Assembly: GCA_913020045.1 (NCBI GenBank)
Contig: CAJWBE010000032.1
Location: 1-40,862, forward strand
Length of the DNA: 40,862 nucleotides
Origin: an uncultured Oleiphilus sp.
GTDB taxonomy: Bacteria > Pseudomonadota > Gammaproteobacteria > Pseudomonadales > Oleiphilaceae
Direction of reading: 5' to 3'
The notes under the pieces are model-generated. The model did no database searches, was not told the origin of the DNA, and was given only the letters and a program-made list of their open reading frames with translations. A program made the translations under genes and the position numbers. Positions 1 through 7,930 of this stretch are shown here, piece after piece. The stretch's first letter is position 1. Every line of letters begins with the position of its first letter.

Positions 1-182
1 GGAAATGAAGGCACCAAAAATTGCAGCTGATAACGTCCACTTCGAATCATCCAGTCTCGCGGATTAACACTCGCCGCATAGTTTTTAACTCGGATATCAC
101 CCTCCCCCAAGCGAGGGCTTATTTGTTCACCGAATTCAAGAACATCACTCTTACCGTACTTCGTCTGGTATATCGCTTTCAT
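1..182 (-). CDS. MDR-family zinc-independent quinone/alcohol oxidoreductase, N-terminal fragment
   Basis: The gene runs off the left edge; only the first 60 codons are present. Translation of the minus strand from the ATG at 182 gives MKAIYQTKYGKSDVLEFGEQ and continues into VKNYAASVNPRDWMIRSG. This is the typical start of the GroES-like domain of medium-chain dehydrogenase/reductases of the NADPH:quinone oxidoreductase type (the N-P-x-D-W stretch). The ATG is preceded by a good ribosome binding site, AAGAGGTGAG. It lies downstream of a MarR repressor on the same strand, with an operator-like palindrome at 232-247 between them, so the repressor probably controls it in response to an electrophile, quinone or similar stress. 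The substrate cannot be read from this fragment. Confidence 0.8.
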   Translation of the reverse strand, partial: MKAIYQTKYGKSDVLEFGEQISPRLGEGDIRVKNYAASVNPRDWMIRSGRYQLQFLVPSF

Positions 183-231
183 ATCTCACCTCTTAGGCCA
201 GTATCTTTTTGCATGTTCAATCAGCAAATAT

Positions 232-247
232 GGTTCGTTAACGAACC
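232..247. promoter_or_regulatory. Operator-like palindrome upstream of the MDR oxidoreductase
   Basis: GGTTCGTTAACGAACC is a perfect 16-bp palindrome centred on GTTAAC, about 50 bp upstream of the oxidoreductase start. Its 14-bp core, GTTCGTTAACGAAC, recurs exactly at the start of the neighbouring marR gene. Two identical palindromes at the two likely promoters of a MarR-reductase pair are best read as operators for that MarR dimer. That assignment is inference; the palindromes themselves are seen directly. Confidence 0.75.
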
Positions 248-259
248 TATATTGTAAAA

Positions 260-769
260 TTAGTAGTTGTTTTGAGCCTTATTTAGCAAATAGGTTAGCT
301 GCTGCTGCTCGCCTTCTGAAAACCCTTTGTAGAGGCGAGCATTCACATTATCAGACAGCGTTTTGAAATCTTTCTTATGCCGTAAACTAAGCTCAGATAA
401 GCGGACAAGTTTAACTCGCTGGTCGTCGGGAGAGGTTGTTTTTTCAACGTAGCCCAAACGAATCAATTTATCGACTAGCTCCGTGGTTGATGACTTTTTC
501 TTATTAATAAAAGCCGAAAGTGCTTTTAGAGATAACGCCTTTTCTCGATACAGCGTGATCAGAATCGCTCCGTGAGATGGCGCCAACTCGTTCATGCCAA
601 GCCTCACCAGCTCACCAGTAACATGCTCATAAGCACTGTCACGAAGCTGCGCCACTAAGAAGACAACCCCATTCACTCTGATAGTCACGCCTAACTCGCC
701 CCCAATGTTGCTGATAATACTTGTCGTTAATATACTTGCATAATAGTTCGTTAACGAACCATCATGCAA
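260..769 (-). CDS. MarR-family transcriptional regulator
   Basis: A protein of about 169 residues with a MarR-type winged helix-turn-helix. The helical dimerisation segment comes first, followed by LAPSHGAILITLY, then the recognition-helix region INKKKSSTTELVDKLIRLGY and a wing with TTSPDDQRVKLVRLS, the usual D-x-R wing signature. It probably represses itself and the oxidoreductase gene downstream on the same strand. The start is uncertain. The longest frame begins at a TTG at 769 and has no ATG before residue 59; its 5' end then contains the palindrome at 746-759, so the repressor would bind within its own first codons. A GTG about 27 codons further in would leave the operator in the leader. 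The ligand is unknown. Confidence 0.85.
   Translation of the reverse strand: MHDGSLTNYYASILTTSIISNIGGELGVTIRVNGVVFLVAQLRDSAYEHVTGELVRLGMNELAPSHGAILITLYREKALSLKALSAFINKKKSSTTELVDKLIRLGYVEKTTSPDDQRVKLVRLSELSLRHKKDFKTLSDNVNARLYKGFSEGEQQQLTYLLNKAQNNY
746..759. promoter_or_regulatory. Operator-like palindrome at the marR start
   Basis: GTTCGTTAACGAAC is a perfect 14-bp palindrome, identical to the core of the site at 232-247. It overlaps the first codons of the longest marR frame, or lies in its leader if translation starts later. Autoregulation by the encoded MarR is the simplest reading. Confidence 0.75.
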
Positions 770-974
770 GTGGTTTTTCTATGCTTCTACACAAATGAAC
801 GCTAAGTATTAAGCTTTGGTCCATACTCCCGCCGACGTAAACATGAGCAAAACCTAACGCCTCCTTCAAGAGGTGACATTGTTTTCAAGAGTTTAATTAC
901 ATCACGGACTTGCTGTCTTCTGGTTTTTGTCTTCCAATAGCGACGTTAGCATGCACCCATTAAATCTCGCACTC

Positions 975-1005
975 ACTCAGCAGAGCGTACTTTCATTTGC
1001 TGAGT
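975..1005. repeat. Inverted repeat in the leader of the GST-like gene
   Basis: ACTCAGCA (975-982) and TGCTGAGT (998-1005) are perfect 8-bp inverted arms separated by 15 bases. They end about 17 bases before the ribosome binding site of the gene at 1034. This could be an mRNA hairpin or a split operator; there is no T-run to make it a terminator. The rest of 770-1033 holds no recognisable gene. Confidence 0.4.
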
Positions 1006-1033
1006 AGTACCCAGCACCGTTTAGGAGTAGTAA

Positions 1034-1807
1034 ATGTCTTTTGAGTACGTTGATTTTAACGAAGCGAAGAATAACCAAGGTTTACGATTAGTCGTCGTTC
1101 AGGGTATTCCAAGCCCTTGGTCGGAGGCCGCTAAGGGAATCCTTCAAGTAAAGTCGATTCCATTCTCTGCGGTATATTTTGATCCATTCAACAAAGAAAT
1201 GACGCCTTGGAGTGGTTCTACTAGCGCGCCTTCAGCCGTATACAATGACGAAGCGCCCGTCTCAGATTGGAAAGACATACTCGCACTAGCAGAGCGACTC
1301 AATCCATCGCCCTCGCTAGTGCCTAACAATCTCGAAGAACGGCAAAAAATGATGGAGATATCTGCCAAGATTTGCGCCCCAGAAGGCTTAGCATGGTATC
1401 GCAGGTTGGAAGGCGTTCATAAAGGGCTAACTGGCGAACCCGGCGGGTTTCCCGAGATGGTCGCAAAATATTTAGCTCAAAAGTACGGCTACGAAAAAGA
1501 AAAAGGGCCTGAATACGGTGCATGCGCGAATAAGATACTTCACTCACTCGCGGAGCAATTGAAAGAACAAAAAAGCAAAGGCAGCCGCTACTATATTGGC
1601 AACTCTCTGACGGCTGCGGACGTATACAGCGCCACTGTCATGGCATGCTTTCAACCCCTGCCACAAGAGCAGTGCGCCATGCTTAACTACATTCGCCCGG
1701 TATTTGAAGCGCTCGATCCCAACATGGCTGCGGCACTTGACCCGATATTGATCGAACACCGCGATGCCATCTACCAAGACTACCTTAGTTTACCGCTATC
1801 GTTGTGA
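1034..1807 (+). CDS. Glutathione S-transferase-like protein
   Basis: A 257-residue soluble protein. The N-terminal ~90 residues look like a thioredoxin-fold GST domain, with LVVVQGIPSPWSEAAKGIL in the usual position of the glutathione-site helix and a SAPSAVYNDEAPVSDW stretch where the cis-proline region lies. The C-terminal part is all-helical, with GNSLTAADVYSATVM resembling the conserved GST C-terminal N-capping box (L-T-x-A-D). There is no clear catalytic Cys or Tyr at the N-terminus, so enzymatic activity is uncertain. The start is fixed by TAGGAG ten bases upstream. It converges with the haem-use gene hutZ and is transcribed separately; a part in haem or oxidative-stress handling would be inference from position only. 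Confidence 0.75.
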   Translation: MSFEYVDFNEAKNNQGLRLVVVQGIPSPWSEAAKGILQVKSIPFSAVYFDPFNKEMTPWSGSTSAPSAVYNDEAPVSDWKDILALAERLNPSPSLVPNNLEERQKMMEISAKICAPEGLAWYRRLEGVHKGLTGEPGGFPEMVAKYLAQKYGYEKEKGPEYGACANKILHSLAEQLKEQKSKGSRYYIGNSLTAADVYSATVMACFQPLPQEQCAMLNYIRPVFEALDPNMAAALDPILIEHRDAIYQDYLSLPLSL

Positions 1808-1892
1808 GTCCACACGAATATCTGTCTCGATTCTGCATTAGGGCAGGACCTTCAAATACAGAAAACAATGCGTCGACTCACGGGCGGAAATA

Positions 1893-2417
1893 TTAAGCCA
1901 CTTCGCGCTTTTTATGTCCGTCACGCATGTGATCAACCAATTCTCCTGCCAACGATTTTCCTGCCAACGCATACGCTCTTCCAAAACCTTTCACGTAACG
2001 GCCACCGTTGGGTGTTAATTTGAACAGCCTAAAATCACTGTGCTCACTTAGGTGGTTAATGCGGTCGCCGTGTCGCGCTACCAGCGCATCAATCCCCTCT
2101 TGCCAGCGTTTATCATCAATGCCGATATTGTCCGCGCTTACGCTGTAGTTCACGCGTAGCCGTGCGAATAGCTCGCCGGCCGTATCTTCATCTTCAATAA
2201 TCAGCACCGACGCTTCTGGGTTATGCTGTAAATTAACGCCGTGTACGGCGATATCACTTAGTAAGACATATAAACAATCGTCGCCAATCGCAAAAGGTGC
2301 ATAGGATGCATAGGCCTTTCCATCTTGCGTAATGCTGGATAACTGCAAGCTTTTGCGGCTTTGAATAAACTCAATCACTTCCTGCTTGAGCTGTTTTTCT
2401 AATACTTGATTTTTCAT
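1893..2417 (-). CDS. hutZ: Haem utilisation protein HutZ (HugZ family)
   Basis: A 174-residue flavin-reductase-like split-barrel protein of the pyridoxamine-phosphate-oxidase superfamily, specifically the HugZ/HutZ group that binds and degrades cytoplasmic haem. The core begins at about residue 20 (LSSITQDGKAYASYAPFA). The C-terminus carries the family signature GRAYALAGK followed by HMRDGHKK; the His in DGHKK (H168) corresponds to the haem-ligating C-terminal His (His170) of Vibrio cholerae HutZ. Length matches the family (about 176). It is the last gene of a leftward haem set after the receptor and hutX, 59 bases below hutX, so cotranscription is likely. Role: release of iron from haem delivered by HutX. 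Confidence 0.9.
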   Translation of the reverse strand: MKNQVLEKQLKQEVIEFIQSRKSLQLSSITQDGKAYASYAPFAIGDDCLYVLLSDIAVHGVNLQHNPEASVLIIEDEDTAGELFARLRVNYSVSADNIGIDDKRWQEGIDALVARHGDRINHLSEHSDFRLFKLTPNGGRYVKGFGRAYALAGKSLAGELVDHMRDGHKKREVA

Positions 2418-2476
2418 TTTCGTTTGTCTCGTTAGTGTTGTTTCTACCGAATAATTTGTTGTGTTTCGTGTTGCGA

Positions 2477-2881
2477 CTAAATCACTAAGGTGCTCTGGAT
2501 TCGTTTGAATTCGACTACCTGGTGAGCAATCAACTGACCATCGCGCTGACGCCCTAAAAACACTTTAAAAATGATCGCATCGTGCGAATCTCTAAAAACA
2601 AAGGCATAGCTTTCGCGGCCACGATGAGGCTTGTCTTGAAAGCTAATACACGCAATCGATTGGAGCCGTATGTGGCCATGAAAACCTGGGTTTGAACCGT
2701 TCAGGTTATAAAACCCTTGTGCAATCGAGCCAACTGGAAAAGCGCCTTTAAACTCGAAGACGCAACCTCCTTGAACCACAATGGTGGTGGTATTCCCCCA
2801 AGTAGATAAGGTTCGCAAGAGCGCCTCGGCTTGCTCTCCTCGAAGGGAGTGACTTGCTCCTACAGAGCTAATATTTGTCAT
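2477..2881 (-). CDS. hutX: Cytoplasmic haem carrier protein HutX
   Basis: A 134-residue protein matching the HutX/HuvX family of intracellular haem carriers. Recognisable features are TLSTWGNTTTIVVQGGCVFEF near the N-terminus, the GFHGHI block in the middle, and the block GRESYAFVF...FKVFLGR near the C-terminus. It is somewhat shorter at the N-terminus than the roughly 165-residue Vibrio protein. The ATG at 2881 has an AGGTG-type ribosome binding site and begins 14 bases after the receptor stop, so it is almost certainly cotranscribed with the receptor upstream and hutZ downstream. In V. cholerae HutX hands haem to HutZ; the same role is inferred here. Confidence 0.88.
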   Translation of the reverse strand: MTNISSVGASHSLRGEQAEALLRTLSTWGNTTTIVVQGGCVFEFKGAFPVGSIAQGFYNLNGSNPGFHGHIRLQSIACISFQDKPHRGRESYAFVFRDSHDAIIFKVFLGRQRDGQLIAHQVVEFKRIQSTLVI

Positions 2882-2895
2882 GTTGGCACCTGACC

Positions 2896-4902
2896 TTAGA
2901 AAGAGTACTTTGCGGAAACAATCACTTCTCGACCCGGCTCATAAAGCTCTTGCCACGCCTGTCGAAAATAGCGGTCGGTAAGGTTGTTCACAGCCAAATC
3001 AAGTTTCACTCCAGACAACTCTTTAGGAGACCAACTCGCATAGAGATCAGCAATGGTATAACCCGCATAGTCTGCCCCATTGTTAACGCGATTTTGCGCG
3101 TCAACATCGGTCACACGTAAGCCACTGGTGATCGATCGATCAGCCCAAGCGTAGCTCGCGTCGATAGTCTTTTTGTCTGCCGGAATATTGCTCAGGTACT
3201 CGTTAGTATTTTTGTCCTTTCCGCGTGTCTGCCCATAGGACAACTTAAGCGTTAACGCATCTTGGATATAGGTAGTCGCGACTTCAGCGCCTTTGATAGT
3301 CGCTTTCTCTACGTTGACCCAAGTCGTGTTACCTGGGAACGGCGAGAAACTCACAATTTGTTCAATAAAGTTGTCGACTTTGTTTTCGAAGACCGAGCTC
3401 TCAACATACCACTGACCACCTTGCTCATTTGGCTCAAACGCAACGCGCGCTAACAATTCGGTGTTGGCTGCTTTTTCCGGTTTTAGATCAGGGTTTGACA
3501 GGAAGGTGTTGCACATTCCTGGTCCCATACAAAAATGGGTGCCGGTGGTATAGAGCTCCTCAGAGCTCGGCGCACGAAACGCCCTATCGTGACGAAGTGT
3601 GAGTTGAAGCGCGTCGCTTGCTTGCCAAATTAGCGCAATTGATGGCGATACATCGTCATCACTCGCTTTGTTATTAAGGTTCTCCGCTTCAGTTTCAAAA
3701 CGGTCATAGCGCGCGCCTAACTCCCACTGAAATGTCTCTGAAAGGGGAACGTTTGCACTCACATAGGCACCCCAGACTTTCGTATTCGCCTCCGGCGGCA
3801 GAGGACGATTCGCGCCATCACGCGTACCGGAGAAATCTTCACTGTAACCATCAACACCGTAAAGTAAGGTCATGCTATCGAGCACAGAACTATTCTGGAG
3901 AGACAAGCCCAGCACATCTAGCTCGGTACTGTCGCCACGACCGTCACTCACGCGGGCCTCCTCCATTTCAATGTGGTTCCAGTAGACACTTGCCAGCGCG
4001 TTGATATGATCTGATTCAGTGTTTAGTTCATACTCCAGTGCCGCGTTTTGTGTATCGGTATCCCGATCAATCAAAAAGACGCTTGAGCTAAGATTTGCCT
4101 CGCCGTTTGAGGGTATTTCGCCAGCTTCATTTGACTGTCGATAGACGAAATTAAGCCCCTGGTTCTCATCAATTTGCCACTGCGTTTTCGCTAGCACGCC
4201 ATGATCTCGTTTCCCCGAATTCTCCAAGTTCTGATCATTGCCTTGCTTTAGATCATTGCTATCGCGAAAGTACCCATTGAGTAACCAATCAAGCGTTTCT
4301 GTTCGGCCAGCCAAAGCACTGACGTAGGTTTGCTTGTCGTTATTAGCGTTAAAACTGGTTTTAATAAACCCGCCCCAGTCCTGCGATGGTTTGAGTAGGT
4401 CTGCTGCCGAAATTGTATTTTGCGCGACCACGCCACCGAGTGCGCCAGAGCCCCACAATGTACTCGCTGGCCCCTTTACCACTTCTACGCTTTTCAACAT
4501 TTCAGGGTCTAGAAAATAACTAGGCCGATGTCCAGACTCAAACACTTGCCGCACGCCATCAACAACCTGCAACACCTTACTCCCCGACAAGCCGCGTATG
4601 TTGACGCCCTGACTACCAGAGCGTGGTCCACCTGACATCGTGACGTTGGTTTCATATCGAACAGCCTGAGCAACAGACTGGGGCTGCATTACTTCCAATT
4701 GCGATTTCTCAACCACCGATACAGCCCGTCCCGACTCACTGACATTCGACTCAGTGCGCGTCGCGGACACCAGTACTTTATTTATCGCGAAGCTCTGATC
4801 ACTCGCCTCATCACCTTGAGACCACACGCAATCGCTCGCCAGCGCTGCAAAAAATGCCAGACTGACTGTTGAAATTAACGGCTTCTTTCGCGTGTTCGAC
4901 AT
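2896..4902 (-). CDS. TonB-dependent haem/haemoprotein outer-membrane receptor
   Basis: A 668-residue outer-membrane receptor. A signal peptide covers about residues 1-28. A TonB box-like segment follows (NKVLVSATRT, 41-50), then the plug domain, including NIRGLSGSKVLQVVDGVRQ and VEVVKGPASTLWGSGALGG, and a C-terminal beta-barrel ending in Phe (VSAKYSF). It carries the haem-receptor signature: FRAP (442-445) and NPDL (470-473, the NPNL box), with His456 between them, the usual extracellular haem ligand in HemR/HutA-type receptors. Two Cys (458, 464) flank that loop and could form a disulphide. The ATG follows a strong GAGGAAG site. It heads the leftward operon with hutX and hutZ; a Fur-box-like site lies 120-140 bases upstream. 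Confidence 0.93.
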   Translation of the reverse strand: MSNTRKKPLISTVSLAFFAALASDCVWSQGDEASDQSFAINKVLVSATRTESNVSESGRAVSVVEKSQLEVMQPQSVAQAVRYETNVTMSGGPRSGSQGVNIRGLSGSKVLQVVDGVRQVFESGHRPSYFLDPEMLKSVEVVKGPASTLWGSGALGGVVAQNTISAADLLKPSQDWGGFIKTSFNANNDKQTYVSALAGRTETLDWLLNGYFRDSNDLKQGNDQNLENSGKRDHGVLAKTQWQIDENQGLNFVYRQSNEAGEIPSNGEANLSSSVFLIDRDTDTQNAALEYELNTESDHINALASVYWNHIEMEEARVSDGRGDSTELDVLGLSLQNSSVLDSMTLLYGVDGYSEDFSGTRDGANRPLPPEANTKVWGAYVSANVPLSETFQWELGARYDRFETEAENLNNKASDDDVSPSIALIWQASDALQLTLRHDRAFRAPSSEELYTTGTHFCMGPGMCNTFLSNPDLKPEKAANTELLARVAFEPNEQGGQWYVESSVFENKVDNFIEQIVSFSPFPGNTTWVNVEKATIKGAEVATTYIQDALTLKLSYGQTRGKDKNTNEYLSNIPADKKTIDASYAWADRSITSGLRVTDVDAQNRVNNGADYAGYTIADLYASWSPKELSGVKLDLAVNNLTDRYFRQAWQELYEPGREVIVSAKYSF

Positions 4903-5025
4903 ACTTCTTCCTCTAGGTTAGTGAGCAAGCTTGCTTTGCACGCTTGCGTAATAATCAATCGTTGGCCCAGCAACTTGCTGCCAGCGACCCGACGAAAACG
5001 GACTTTACACACCACATACTCAAAA

Positions 5026-5044
5026 GTAAATACGAATCATTATT
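5026..5044. promoter_or_regulatory. Putative Fur box between the two haem operons
   Basis: The 19 bases GTAAATACGAATCATTATT match the Escherichia coli Fur consensus at 13 of 19 positions, with a near-perfect right half (AATCATTAT). The site lies in the 245-bp gap between the divergent receptor gene and tonB, so one iron-responsive site could serve both arms. Binding is inferred from the match and the iron-related genes. Confidence 0.6.
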
Positions 5045-5147
5045 ATTTGCATTAACTGGTAATTTATATATGATGCAGCTCTATTGATCACGCCCTACCT
5101 AAAAGTGAATAGTCACAAAAGGGCTCGTAGGTTTAGAAGAATTCACT

Positions 5148-5966
5148 ATGCCCAAGAACTTATTTGCAGAAATAGAACAGATACCGAGAAGGCTTGGGAC
5201 TATTGAGAGTCTGACTGCGCGCTTAGTGACTCGCCTAGTGATTATTGCCGTCAGCTTAATCATCAACTCTTGGGCAATCGCCTCTATGGCACCAACGCTT
5301 CCGATCAAACAGAGTGCGACAGCACATCAAGCCTTGCCGACGAATACCCTTAGCATGAACTTTGTGACGCTGAAGCGCATAGCAAACACGAAGACGAAGA
5401 CGAAAACATCGAGCCCTGAAACTCAACAATCAAAACCTAAAAAAGCTCAAACAAAGACGGTTTCGAAGCTTCCGCGTAGGGAAAAGAAACCAGAAAACAA
5501 GCCAACACAACTAGGCCTGAAAAGCGCTAAAAACAGCTTGAAAGATCAGCATACCGACCAGCCCGTCGCTGCTAACATGAATGAACCTGCACTAACTGAA
5601 ACCAGCCCCGAGCACCAAACCAAACCAGAGCCTAAACCTCAATCTAATCCTGAATTTGAGATCAGCGCAGTGGAACCACTAACCATCCCTGTGCAAACAG
5701 AACCATCCTTTATGGAGCCACCGAAACCGCCGCGCTATCCGTCCCTTGCTCGCAAGCGGGGGCAGCAAGGGACTGTTTTAATAGAACTATGGCTAGACGA
5801 ATCAGGACACCAAACGAAATTACTCGTTAGCCAAAGCTCCGGCGTCAGCGCGCTGGATAACGCTGCCGTCGCTGCCGTCGCCAAGTGGCGCTTTCAAGCA
5901 CATCGCTTAAACGGTTTAAACGTTGCTTCGCGGGTCACGGTACCCCTTGAATTTGTACTGAACTAA
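5148..5966 (+). CDS. tonB: TonB energy-transducing protein
   Basis: A 272-residue TonB. One membrane anchor lies at about residues 29-47 (LVIIAVSLIINSWAIASMA). It is followed by a long Pro/Lys/Thr/Glu-rich periplasmic spacer (about 75-190) and a C-terminal TonB domain (about 195-272) with YPSLARKRGQQGTVLIELWL and ALDNAAVAAVAKWRF. It couples the proton-motive force, through ExbB-ExbD encoded just downstream, to the haem receptor encoded divergently. The N-terminal cytoplasmic stretch of about 28 residues is rather long for TonB. The start is supported by AGAAG eight bases upstream. Regulation by iron through the shared upstream site is likely. Confidence 0.93.
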   Translation: MPKNLFAEIEQIPRRLGTIESLTARLVTRLVIIAVSLIINSWAIASMAPTLPIKQSATAHQALPTNTLSMNFVTLKRIANTKTKTKTSSPETQQSKPKKAQTKTVSKLPRREKKPENKPTQLGLKSAKNSLKDQHTDQPVAANMNEPALTETSPEHQTKPEPKPQSNPEFEISAVEPLTIPVQTEPSFMEPPKPPRYPSLARKRGQQGTVLIELWLDESGHQTKLLVSQSSGVSALDNAAVAAVAKWRFQAHRLNGLNVASRVTVPLEFVLN

Positions 5967-6000
5967 CACACGCTACGCCCCAACAGAGAACATTTATCAC

Positions 6001-6561
6001 ATGATAGACCTATTCAACTTTAATCAGCTCGAACAACAACTTGGTCCGCTCAGCTACCCCTTGCTTGCTTGCTCATTGATTGTCGTCGCCATTCTCGTGG
6101 AGAGGCTTTCTGTGCTGTCGTTTTTCTCACTTAGCGGCGCTCTCAGTAAAAAAAGCCAAGCCATTACCGTCCACCATCAAGAGGCTAACCGCGAGTTGCG
6201 TGAAGAAGTAGCCGCTATCTGGCTGCAGCGGCAGCAAACCAAGTTAGCGCATGGCATACGGGTGCTTAATATTATCTCTATACTCGCCCCGCTACTGGGT
6301 TTGCTTGGTACGGTGATTGGCTTAATTCAGGTCTTCGACGAGCTGGGTGTGCACCAAGGTCCCATTGAACCGAATATGCTCGCTGGCGGCCTCGGCATTG
6401 CTATGAAAACAACCGCTGCAGGGCTCATTATCGCGCTACCGGCAGTGCTAGGGGCGCATGGCTTTCAGCTGTGGGTAGAGCGTCTTATCCATCAAACTGA
6501 GCACGCCATGAACGTGCACAACCTTGAACTTGAAGGCATTTGCACGAAGGCGATTCGATGA
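6001..6561 (+). CDS. exbB: ExbB/TolQ-family proton channel subunit
   Basis: A 186-residue three-helix membrane protein of the MotA/TolQ/ExbB family. The first membrane segment is at about residues 17-40; the conserved pair in the second half includes ISILAPLLGLLGTVIGLI and a Gly/Ala/Thr-rich helix IAMKTTAAGLIIALPAVLGAHG. The length is short compared with E. coli ExbB (244), as is common for haem-system ExbB proteins. It overlaps exbD by four bases (ATGA), a sign of translational coupling. With TonB and ExbD it should form the motor for the haem receptor. Confidence 0.92.
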   Translation: MIDLFNFNQLEQQLGPLSYPLLACSLIVVAILVERLSVLSFFSLSGALSKKSQAITVHHQEANRELREEVAAIWLQRQQTKLAHGIRVLNIISILAPLLGLLGTVIGLIQVFDELGVHQGPIEPNMLAGGLGIAMKTTAAGLIIALPAVLGAHGFQLWVERLIHQTEHAMNVHNLELEGICTKAIR

Positions 6562-6986
6562 TACGTCCACCGAGAACCCAGCCACTCAACAATGGCCCAG
6601 AGCTCACTCCCTTAATCGACATTGTTTTTATCGTCGTAGTCTTTTTATTACTAACCGCCAACGTGCAAGTGATGTCCCTTCCCGTCGACATTCCCAGTTC
6701 AGACAGTCAGCTCCCGACAGCAACAGCGGAAGAAAGCATGTTCACAGTCGCGGTCAAAGCGACACCGCCGCACTGGGTGATCAACATTGAAGGCAGCGGC
6801 ACCAGTCACTATGAAGACTGGCTCGATTTCAAGGGGGCATTAATCGACCAACTTCGACAACAGCCTGCGAAATTACTCATTGCCCCAGAGCCCAACGCGA
6901 GTTCGGAACACCTACTCAAACTGCTCGCCTTGCTTAACGAAGAAGCCTTTGGCAATGCACACATACTCATGGAAAACGAAAGCTAA
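6558..6986 (+). CDS. exbD: ExbD/TolR-family protein
   Basis: A 142-residue protein with one membrane helix near the N-terminus, LTPLIDIVFIVVVFLLL, holding the conserved proton-path Asp (D21), and a periplasmic domain behind it. The chosen ATG at 6558 overlaps the exbB stop and has GAAGG eight bases upstream; an in-frame TTG at 6540 would add six residues but is less likely. It is the partner of ExbB in energising TonB. The gene ends five bases before hmuT, so it belongs to the same rightward operon. Confidence 0.9.
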   Translation: MIRPPRTQPLNNGPELTPLIDIVFIVVVFLLLTANVQVMSLPVDIPSSDSQLPTATAEESMFTVAVKATPPHWVINIEGSGTSHYEDWLDFKGALIDQLRQQPAKLLIAPEPNASSEHLLKLLALLNEEAFGNAHILMENES

Positions 6987-6991
6987 ACACT

Positions 6992-7930
6992 ATGAAACCA
7001 ATATCGAAGCGATTATCTATTCAACAACCAGCAGTATCCCTCATTCGCGGAGCCCTGCTATGCGCACTATGCATGACGGCCAACGCAGAACAACTCGGCC
7101 ACGTCACAACATCTAAAAGCTACGCCACACCTAACAGCAAGGTCAGCACTGAGCGTATTATCAGTACCGACAGTTTTGTTACTGAGTTGGTGACGGCGCT
7201 TGGGCAGCAAGAAAGATTAGTTGCCATTGATGTCACCAGCCGCCAACCTCCCGGCGTTGATACCTTGCCCAACATCGGCTATCACCGCAACCTCTCGGCA
7301 GAAGGGCTACTGAGCCTGCGCCCCACCCTCGTGATTGGCAGCGAACACATTGGTCCGCCGAACGTTGTAAAAGCCTTAGCGGCGGCGAATATTCCTCTTA
7401 TTCGCCTACCCAGCGCCCAATCAATCGTGCAGCTTGAGAGCAATATCAATACTCTGGCTTTGGAGCTAGCGCAACCAAACGAAGGTAGCGAACTAGTCCA
7501 AAACCTGCATGCAGCACAGCAAAAGCTGGACGCCCTTTCATTGTCCCTCAGCTTCAAGAAAAAACGGGTCGCATTCCTACTTAGTATGTCGCCGGATAAG
7601 CTCCGGCTCGCCGGTTTAGGCACCAGCGGGCAGGCCTTTATTCAGCTATTAGGCGCAACCAACGTCGCCAATTTTGAGAACTACCAAAACGTCTCTGCCG
7701 AATCCTTGTTGGCCATGCAAGCCGACATCATTTTAGTAGCAGGTCGATCTCCCAGCACAGCCGTTGAATCATTGCTTTCAGCCCACCCGGTTATCGCATT
7801 CAGCGCGGCGGCAAAGTCGAAGGCTATCTTGAGCCTTGATGGCAGCTCACTTGTCGCAGGACTAAGTCTTGTCGCTGTCGAAGAAGCACTGCGTATCCTC
7901 CAAAAACTAAGCATCAATACGTCTCCATGA
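6992..7930 (+). CDS. hmuT: Haem ABC transporter periplasmic binding protein
   Basis: A 312-residue cluster-A-III binding protein of the HmuT/ShuT/HutB type. An N-terminal signal peptide ends near TANA-E (about residue 32). The first lobe has RIISTDSFVTELVTALGQQERLVAIDVTS, and the haem-pocket region PNIGYHRNLSAEG places Tyr97 where ShuT/HmuT have the axial Tyr ligand. The second lobe starts at about residue 190. It should pick up haem in the periplasm and pass it to HmuUV. It overlaps hmuU by four bases (ATGA). Confidence 0.9.
   Translation: MKPISKRLSIQQPAVSLIRGALLCALCMTANAEQLGHVTTSKSYATPNSKVSTERIISTDSFVTELVTALGQQERLVAIDVTSRQPPGVDTLPNIGYHRNLSAEGLLSLRPTLVIGSEHIGPPNVVKALAAANIPLIRLPSAQSIVQLESNINTLALELAQPNEGSELVQNLHAAQQKLDALSLSLSFKKKRVAFLLSMSPDKLRLAGLGTSGQAFIQLLGATNVANFENYQNVSAESLLAMQADIILVAGRSPSTAVESLLSAHPVIAFSAAAKSKAILSLDGSSLVAGLSLVAVEEALRILQKLSINTSP

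Noticed and set aside
21-257. Open frame of 78 codons on the plus strand at the left edge
   Set aside because: It is antisense to the oxidoreductase fragment, whose translation is a clear family match with a good ribosome binding site.
802-945. A 48-codon open stretch on the minus strand between marR and the GST-like gene, ending REYGPKLNT, which might be a decayed transposase end
   Set aside because: No start codon with a ribosome binding site, preceded by a stop, and I cannot tie it to a known family. No terminal repeats are visible.
871-951. CTAACG...CGTTAG arms resembling the outer ends of an integron attC site
   Set aside because: Only six bases pair at each end, the inner arms do not match, and no integrase or cassette array is present.
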